Origin: Bacteroidales bacterium
GTDB lineage: Bacteria > Bacteroidota > Bacteroidia > Bacteroidales > ML635J-15
Direction of reading: 5' to 3'
DNA length: 40,077 nt
Assembly: GCA_016937855.1 (NCBI GenBank)
Contig: JAFGVU010000019.1
Location: 1 to 40,077 of the forward strand
A program made the translations under genes and the position numbers. How positions within the stretch are numbered: the stretch's first letter is position 1; each line of letters opens with the position of its first letter. Positions 34,123-40,077 of the stretch are shown here, in pieces. The notes beneath the pieces were generated by a model. It was not told the DNA's origin. It was given only the letters and a program-made list of their open reading frames with translations, and searched no databases.

Positions 34123-35778
34123 TTAAAATGTACTTGATATTGATAAAGCTAAACCGTTTGATGCAGGAACATTACGACAAACACCTCCTATACACATTAC
34201 ACCTTCGCGTTGTTTTCCGTAGGTTAACTGTATCCGATTTCCTCCGTTTACAAATCCAAAGCCTACGTTAAGGTAGTGAACTCTGTCATCTGCATCGGGA
34301 TTTCCGTAATTCCAATTGTCAAAAACGGTAAAAAACCATTTAGGGATTGTTAACTCTATTAAGCCTAATCCCCAATTGCCTTTATCTTGTTTAGTGAACA
34401 TCCCTTGAAATTCTGTTTTAATAGCAACACCACTTGAAATTTTATATGTCAAATCAGCAATGGCAATGTTTGCATACACATTTTCGTGTCCTTTAACCCC
34501 CATTAATACATCATAATTATAAAACAGATTCATGTAAGATATGTTTGTGTAAAGTTTTTTGTTCCATTTTTTAGATATTTCAACATTTATATCCTGATAG
34601 TATAATTCATCTCCAATTGAGAAAAAGTCAGTGTTGTAACCAAGAGTTCCTTTGGAGGAAATTGGAATAGAGTCGGCAATTCTGGTTTTTTCGATTTCTT
34701 GAACTCTTGAATAGTAGAGCGAAATTGTAGTTCCATATTTTCCACCAAGGAGAGTCTTTTTAGGGATCTTATAAAACACTTCTGCTTTTGCTCCCCACTC
34801 TCCGTTAGGTTGACTTGCGTACGGATAGAACGCTGGTAGTGTATAAATATGGTTTCGAGAAATTTCAGGCATCAGGTTTATTGACAGGTCAGTTAAGTTA
34901 GCATTTCTATCTGATCGAAACGACATATTGTCAACCCATTTTGTTCCAATGACAACCCCTAATCCTTTTTGCGAATACGTAGCATTAATCAACAATGCTT
35001 GTCCCGGTTTATAAATATAATTGTTTTCTGCAGATGGGTCGTTAATTTTATAGGCATATTCTGAATTTACATTAAAACCCTTGTAGATAATATTTAATCT
35101 TCCGGCACCTGCTCCAACATTATTTGGGAGAATATAAATTGGGTGTTCTTCTTTTTGGTATTTGCTTACAAAACTACCTCCGGCTGAAACTCTTAAGTCG
35201 CTTTCTGCAAATGCTTTAATCATATCGTTAAATTGTATTTCACCATCTATACCGCGTATTAACCCTGGCCCATAATCCCAATAGTATCTTTGTTTTCCAA
35301 TTACACCTTTAAGGTAAACCCCTGACATAATCGTATATTTAACTCTGAATCCCATCATTGCATTATCGACGCCAAGCATTTTTTCATCATAAGTTCTAAA
35401 AATCAAACCATTACCAAATTGTTCGTAATAATTACCAACAGTAATTTCGAGATTGTCGTTACTAAACATTGCCCACTTAATAGGAATTCCTATACCATTA
35501 TTAATGCCCCCCATATTTGGATAGCCTAAAAGTGAGTTCATGTACCCTTCGTATCTAAAACCTGCCGAAAAATTTCCTTGTGTATAAGCAAAATTTGCCC
35601 AAGAGTTTACAAGAACATTTTCGTCAACTGCCACGGCACCAATTTGCGAGTCTTCTATATAATATTGCGCTTCGCTTTGAAAGTTTCCTGTAACCTGACC
35701 TCCATTATTCTCTTGTGCGTACAAAGAGAAAATTCCCAAGCTGATTAAGCTTAGGAGTAAACTGATAACTTTTTTCAT
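34123..35778 (-). CDS. DUF6029 family outer-membrane beta-barrel protein
   Basis: A 551-residue protein with a signal peptide (about 1-21, ending FSLYAQ) and beta strands throughout. It includes the segments NYYEQFGNGLIFRTYDEKML and YYWDYGPGLIRGIDGE that I associate with DUF6029, and it ends in a terminal strand with Phe (LALSISSTF), as expected of an outer-membrane barrel. It lies between the TlpA-like gene (15-bp gap) and the Omp28 gene (11-bp gap), a grouping I recall as recurring in Bacteroidota. Function is unknown. The two CxxC neighbours suggest a shared redox or metal-related role, which is inference. Confidence 0.8.
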   Translation of the reverse strand: MKKVISLLLSLISLGIFSLYAQENNGGQVTGNFQSEAQYYIEDSQIGAVAVDENVLVNSWANFAYTQGNFSAGFRYEGYMNSLLGYPNMGGINNGIGIPIKWAMFSNDNLEITVGNYYEQFGNGLIFRTYDEKMLGVDNAMMGFRVKYTIMSGVYLKGVIGKQRYYWDYGPGLIRGIDGEIQFNDMIKAFAESDLRVSAGGSFVSKYQKEEHPIYILPNNVGAGAGRLNIIYKGFNVNSEYAYKINDPSAENNYIYKPGQALLINATYSQKGLGVVIGTKWVDNMSFRSDRNANLTDLSINLMPEISRNHIYTLPAFYPYASQPNGEWGAKAEVFYKIPKKTLLGGKYGTTISLYYSRVQEIEKTRIADSIPISSKGTLGYNTDFFSIGDELYYQDINVEISKKWNKKLYTNISYMNLFYNYDVLMGVKGHENVYANIAIADLTYKISSGVAIKTEFQGMFTKQDKGNWGLGLIELTIPKWFFTVFDNWNYGNPDADDRVHYLNVGFGFVNGGNRIQLTYGKQREGVMCIGGVCRNVPASNGLALSISSTF

Positions 35779-35793
35779 GTCCTAAAAATTAGG

Positions 35794-36297
35794 TTATTTT
35801 ATTGGTTGTCCTTTTGCAACTTTTTTAATTATTTCAAAAGTGTGATCTTCGTCACCTTCGAGGTATGTTGTGTGTTGCCAAACCACTTTGCCATTACCGT
35901 CTATTAAAAAAGTGTGAGGTACATTTGCAACATTCATTGCTCTTTTAAAATCGCTGTTTGCATCTAAATAAACGTCAAATTCCCAACCTCTTGCGTTTAC
36001 AAATGGTGCAACAGAGCTGCTACTACGAGCATTGTCTGTAGATATTGCCACAATTTTTACTCCTGTTTCTTCTGCCCAATCTTCGTACTCTTCGTTAAAT
36101 GCTGTTAACTCCTTGATACAAGGTTTACACCACGTTGCAAAAAAAGCAACCAAAACCGGCTTGCCATCATTTTCGACAATTGATTTTGTGTTGACTGTTT
36201 TGCCATTTAAGTCTTTGATTTGAACTGAAGGCACTTCCTGAGCAAAAAGTGTGGTACATAAAATACCAGTGATTAAAATTAAAAATAGTTTTTTCAT
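35794..36297 (-). CDS. TlpA-like thiol-disulfide oxidoreductase
   Basis: A 167-residue periplasmic thioredoxin-fold protein with a signal peptide (about 1-19, ending TTLFAQ). The active site is WCKPC (C57, C60), and the cis-proline loop is NVPHTFLIDGNG (P127). The AhpC/TSA-Redoxin type opening (VPSVQIKDLNGKTVN) places it among TlpA/ResA-like reductases. The frame extends to 36321, but the ATG at 36297 gives the signal peptide. It heads the minus-strand run through DUF6029 and Omp28 to ubiX. Possible roles are keeping partner cysteines reduced or acting on extracytoplasmic disulfides. Confidence 0.9.
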   Translation of the reverse strand: MKKLFLILITGILCTTLFAQEVPSVQIKDLNGKTVNTKSIVENDGKPVLVAFFATWCKPCIKELTAFNEEYEDWAEETGVKIVAISTDNARSSSSVAPFVNARGWEFDVYLDANSDFKRAMNVANVPHTFLIDGNGKVVWQHTTYLEGDEDHTFEIIKKVAKGQPIK

Positions 36298-36645
36298 AGA
36301 TTTACTTTTTAAAATCGCCATAAAAATAGTTAAATTATCGTTTGTTTTGCAATAATTAGACCAAAATAATTATTTATCAATCAGATTATGGGGGGTTTTA
36401 TTTTGTCTTTAGTTTTTTCTGTCATCCTTATCAAATCCTCATTTTTAGTTCTAATTAGGTACTTTTATGTAAAATTAGTTATGTATTTAACATTAGCTAA
36501 ATATTTGTGATTATGTGGCGATAGTACGCATAAATTAGGCTTAAAGCTAGATTAATATATAATAATGTATAAAATGAGAACATGATGATTTCTAATAATT
36601 ATTAAAATGGTATTTTGTACCTTTAAAACTATTAAATAAAAACTT
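36298..36645. other. 348-bp AT-rich intergenic region between divergent genes
   Basis: This gap carries the divergent control regions of the TlpA operon and the T9SS giant gene. It contains an 8-bp inverted repeat, AATAATTA (36351-36358) and TAATTATT (36367-36374), with an 8-base spacer. A near-consensus -7 box, TATTTTG (36611-36617, one base shorter than TAnnTTTG), lies upstream of the ATG at 36646. No clean promoter is seen for the minus strand. I find no RNA gene or open reading frame in it. Confidence 0.5.
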
Positions 36646-37824
36646 ATGAAAAAACTGTACTTAATTATTTTAATTATTGGCATGACATGTTTTTTTGCTC
36701 ATGCTCAAAAAGGTAGTGTAAGCGGAATTTCTGCTGCAAAAAAGAGTCCTCACGGACAAAGTATTACAATAAATCATGCCAAAGGCACAAAAAGTGTTTT
36801 ATGGTCAGAAGATTTTGAGGTATGGCCACCAGCTAATTTAACTGTTTCAAGTGGTTCCTCTAGTACAGCATCTGGTATTGAGTTGTGGCATCAAACAGAC
36901 GGAGCTGCTGAAGTTAATTATGATGATGGAAGCATGTCCGATGAGTGGATGATTTCTGATCCAATTATCCTTCCAACTGCTGAGTTAATTTTAAAATTTG
37001 ATTGGTTTGGGAGCTATTATTGGCATGTTGATCCTAGTGACGGAGCAGATGTTTCTGTTAAAGTTTCAACTGATGGAGGAACTAATTGGACTACCATTTG
37101 GGTTGATGATAATCAGGCAATGGTTGAGGCAGGAGGTAATGTGTGGCCTTGGGTAAATTGGACACCTTATACTGCCGAATTAGACATTTCTTCTTACGCC
37201 GGAACTGAAATTCTTTTAGGATTCCATTATCTTGGAAATGATGGAGCTCAATGGCAATTTGATAATATTATTATCGAAGATATTGTTGCATTTGATTGTG
37301 CAATTACAAATATTACTGTTCCTCCGGTACTTGGAACGGGAGCGAGAGATATTACAGGTGTTGTTCAGAATATGGGAACTACTGCAATTACTGGTTTTGA
37401 TGTGGTTTATACAATTGATGGAACGAGTGTTAGTTCTGTATATACTGTAAGTGGTGTTAATATTGCCTACGGTCAGACTTACGCATTTGTTCACGATGTT
37501 CAATATGATTTTGCTTCTATAGGAACATATAACGTCGAAGTTGCTATTTCTAATATTAATGGTATTGGTGACGACGAAAACCTTGCAAATAATGTCTTGG
37601 ATATTGATGTCGAAGCAGCAGAAGGTGTTGTGCAAAGAAGAGTGTTGCACGAAGTGTTGACAAGTTCAAGCTGTGCTCCATGTGCTGAGACAAATCCTGT
37701 TATCGATGGAGTTGTTTTTGACGATGCAAACATCCCTTATTCTACTGTTGTAAAATATCAGGTTTCGTGGCCAGGGGAAGGAGATCCATATCAAACTCCA
37801 ATGGCTGCCGATCGAGTAACTTAA
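36646..37824 (+). CDS. N-terminal part of an interrupted T9SS multidomain protein
   Basis: As written this encodes 392 residues. A signal peptide (about 1-20, ending FFAHAQ) precedes a choice-of-anchor J / MAM-like jelly-roll domain (about 50-210, WSEDFE at the start, QWQFDNIIIED at the end). A CARDB-like beta domain follows (about 211-325) and then the beginning of an Omp28-like thioredoxin domain with CAPC at residues 343-346 (SSSCAPCAETNP). A TAA at codon 393 stops it in the middle of that domain. The same frame then continues without another stop to the end of the window. If made, this fragment would be secreted to the periplasm but would lack the sorting domain needed for export. Confidence 0.8.
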   Translation: MKKLYLIILIIGMTCFFAHAQKGSVSGISAAKKSPHGQSITINHAKGTKSVLWSEDFEVWPPANLTVSSGSSSTASGIELWHQTDGAAEVNYDDGSMSDEWMISDPIILPTAELILKFDWFGSYYWHVDPSDGADVSVKVSTDGGTNWTTIWVDDNQAMVEAGGNVWPWVNWTPYTAELDISSYAGTEILLGFHYLGNDGAQWQFDNIIIEDIVAFDCAITNITVPPVLGTGARDITGVVQNMGTTAITGFDVVYTIDGTSVSSVYTVSGVNIAYGQTYAFVHDVQYDFASIGTYNVEVAISNINGIGDDENLANNVLDIDVEAAEGVVQRRVLHEVLTSSSCAPCAETNPVIDGVVFDDANIPYSTVVKYQVSWPGEGDPYQTPMAADRVT

Positions 37825-40077
37825 CATGGTACAGAAGGTGTCCCTGATTTTTGGGTAGATGGTAATAACGAATTGGGATCCTCATACAGTCAAGCAACTT
37901 TTGACGGATATAAATACATTCCTTCTTTCTTCGAAATTGAAGGAGAACATACAATTGTTGGGAATCAAGTTGAGGCTGAAATAACGATTACTCCTAATGA
38001 TGACTTTACAGGAGTTTGTCATGTAGTGGTTATTGAGAAAGAAACAACCGGCAATGTATCATCAAATGGCGAAACTGAATTTCATAATGTTGCAATGGCA
38101 ATGCTTCCAACAACTTCAGGTACTGCTGTTAATTTAACTTCCGGCACTCCTTACACTTTCAATGTGTCAAAAGATATGTCGGATACTTTCGTTGAAGAGA
38201 TGTTTGACCTTGAAATTGTTATGTTCCTTCAGGTTCCCGGCACAAAAGAAGTTATGCAATCAAACTATTCTGTGCTTAACAATGTTGGTAGCGACCTAAT
38301 TGTTACAGGTGTTGAGGTTACTAATGACCCTGTTGATTGTGTTTATTCCGATGCATCAGAAATTGCAGTAACTCTTTTAAACTTTGGTAGTGATGATATT
38401 ACTGAGTTTGAAGTTTCTTATACTGTTGACGGAGGTACTCCTGTTGTTGAAAATGTAACTTATACTATTCCTGCTGGAGAAGAATATGTTTACACATTTC
38501 CAACAACTGCCGACTTATCTGCAATCGGAATTCATGAAATTGTTGCAAATGCATCTTTTACTAGTGATATTTATACAGAAAACAACGAAGCAACAACTTC
38601 AGTTATTAGTGGTGATGACTTGATTAATGTTAGTATTACTTTTGACAACTATCCATCTGAAACTTCATGGGATATTGTTGATGTTGCTTCTGGTGTTGTT
38701 ATTGCTGAAGGCTCTGGATATTCAGATGAAACAAGTATCTCTGTTGATGTTTGTGCTCTTTCAAGTGCTTGTTATACTTTCACTGTTTATGATGCTTACG
38801 CTGATGGAATGTGTTGTTCTTATGGAAATGGAAGCTATAGCGTGACCAGAGGTGGTGTTGAAGTAGCTAGCGGAGGTTCTTTTGGTGCATCCGAATCTAC
38901 AGAAATTGCAATTCAATTGGATATTGAACTAGACGACCTTGAGTTTTGTCCTGGTGAAGTTGTTGCTTTTGTTCCTGCTGGTATTGGAGAATATGACATC
39001 GATCCTGCTACAATTGATAATATGACTGCTGGTACAACAACTGTTACTTATACTATGGCAGAAGGAACTGATTGTGAAGTTAGCGAAACATTTGATGTAA
39101 CCATTCTTAATGGCGAAATTGATATCGTTGAAGATGACATTACTGTTTGTGCCGGTGAAACTATTACTTTCCCAGTCGGTGATGGTGTTTTTGATCCAGC
39201 AACAGTTGACAACACAATTCCCGGAACAACTACAGTTACTTACACCCTTAACGGTGGATTGACTTGTGAGGTAGGAACTACTTTTGATGTGATTGTTAAG
39301 AATAACTCTATTGATATTACACTTGAAGATATCGTTATTTGTACAGGTGAAACAATTGAGTTTGTTACTGGTGGAATTGGTAGTTTTGATGTCGAAGCTT
39401 CAAGTATTGATAATAATGCTGTTGGAACAACTACAGTAACTTATACTGTTGCCGAAAGCGCAACCCAATGTGAAGTTTCCGAGACTTTTGATGTTACTGT
39501 TGTAGATGCTACAATGGATATTACTGCCGATGATATTACAATCTGTGAAGGTGAAGTTATTACTTTCCCTACAGGTGGTGCCGGTGCTTTCAGCCCTGCA
39601 AGTGTTGCAAATGATGTTGTTGCTGTGACAACAGTTACATATACATTAAACGAAGGAATGACTTGCGAAAGCACTTTAACTTTCGATGTTACTGTTAATG
39701 AAGTCCCCGAAGCTGTTATTACACTTGGTGCCGGATACGAATTGTCAACAACTTCGACTGATAATGTTCAATGGTATTTAAATAGTAATATTATTGATGG
39801 AGCTACTGAACAAACTTATGTTTGTGCTGAAGATGGTGATTATTATGCAATTATTTCAAACGAAAATTGCTCTGCTCAGTCAAATACAATTTCTGTAACA
39901 GGAACAATTGTTAATATAGTTAATGCAGAGGGATTAAATGTATTCCCAAATCCTGCAAACGACAAACTATACATCGAATTTGGAGAGTATTCTCAAATTG
40001 ATGTGAAAATTATCGATTGTACAGGTAAAGTAATCATGAATGAGAATTTATCTTCTGGTCAATTTGTTGATGTTTCA
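37825..40077 (+). pseudogene. Continuation of the interrupted T9SS protein after an in-frame TAA (runs off window end)
   Basis: The frame of the preceding gene stays open for 751 codons after the stop. It resumes HGTEGVPDFWVDGN, the expected second half of the Omp28/thioredoxin-like domain with its GVP loop. Next come a CARDB-like domain (about 38300-38600) and a region with ACYTFTVYDAYADGMCCSYG (about 38615-38915). Four tandem repeats follow (38917-39705), then an Ig-like segment with VQWYLNSNIIDGATEQTY. A T9SS type A sorting domain begins at LNVFPNPANDKLYIEF (39934) and is cut by the window edge. The stop replaces a residue that is Tyr in the usual RVxYYG-GVP pattern, so TAT or TAC to TAA is the simplest explanation. 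Confidence 0.8.
38917..39705 (+). repeat. Four tandem 64-68-codon repeats within the T9SS gene
   Basis: The units begin at 38917, 39118, 39310 and 39514 and share the pattern [LI]D-I-x-x-D-D-[IL]-x-[IVF]-C-x-G-E-x-[IV]-x-F, then TTTVTYT (TTVTYT in the last), then a Cys and TFDVTV. Each has two cysteines about 45 residues apart, suggesting one intradomain disulfide per module. The codons around the TTTVTYT core are also similar at the DNA level. These are stalk-like beta domains typical of surface adhesins. Confidence 0.85.

Noticed and set aside
37822-37824. Recoding of the internal stop as selenocysteine, pyrrolysine or a reassigned codon.
   Set aside because: The codon is TAA, not TGA or TAG, and TAA ends many ordinary genes in the window. 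Mutation or sequence error is simpler.
37742-37954. Minus-strand reading frame across the internal stop of the T9SS gene.
   Set aside because: It is antisense to a frame with clear protein homology on both sides of the stop, so it is a shadow.
38917-39705. Regular repeats considered as a CRISPR array.
   Set aside because: The repeats are about 200 bp, degenerate, in frame and coding for beta domains; there are no short exact repeats with unique spacers.

Overview
The window looks like chromosomal DNA of an AT-rich member of the Bacteroidota, probably Bacteroidales-like. The evidence is convergent. Four genes encode proteins ending in a type IX secretion (T9SS) type A sorting domain. Several families present are typical of the phylum: DUF4271, DUF6029, DUF5777, Omp28-related, S46 dipeptidyl-peptidase, bacterial GH3-like and PorT-like barrels. 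The recognisable promoters have the Bacteroidota -7 box TAnnTTTG, and one has a textbook TTTG-N19-TATTTTTG layout. I see no rRNA, tRNA, CRISPR array, transposase or phage gene.

Layout. (1) 1-195: a GC-rich stem-loop segment and a long inverted repeat beyond the end of trpS. (2) 196-5699, minus strand: a tight housekeeping operon of a coiled-coil membrane protein, DUF4271, hemD, rnpA, an S41 C-terminal processing protease and trpS. (3) 5787-8513: an MBL-fold hydrolase and a small lipoprotein, converging on a GH3-like gene. (4) 8563-14967, plus strand: cvpA, then rimP-nusA-infB-dusB behind a strong promoter and a hairpin leader. (5) 14972-17291, minus strand: two T9SS-secreted proteins, one DUF2271-like and one repeat/propeller-like. 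(6) 17375-19164: a three-gene unit of a mono-heme lipoprotein, a DUF5777 outer-membrane barrel and an inner-membrane-anchored cytochrome c. (7) 19324-26708: a lipoprotein M3 peptidase (Dcp-like), an ECF sigma factor with a zinc-finger anti-sigma/TonB chimera, an RluB-type pseudouridine synthase, and an S46 peptidase with DPP7-type residues. (8) 26813-32001: fbp overlapping a T9SS cargo gene, then a lipoprotein, a zinc-ribbon methyltransferase and a BIG2-like lipoprotein. (9) 32041-36297, minus strand: an apparent operon TlpA - DUF6029 - Omp28 - PorT-like barrel - ubiX. (10) 36646 to the window end: a multidomain T9SS adhesin-like gene with an Omp28/thioredoxin-like CxPC module, interrupted by one in-frame TAA at codon 393.

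Most of the window is ordinary core genome. The parts most worth a second look are the interrupted T9SS giant gene beside the TlpA-DUF6029-Omp28 operon, the cytochrome/DUF5777 unit (neither cytochrome has an obvious Met axial ligand), the anti-sigma/TonB fusion, and the rimP-nusA-infB leader hairpin. Product names come from motif recognition by eye; no database search was possible.
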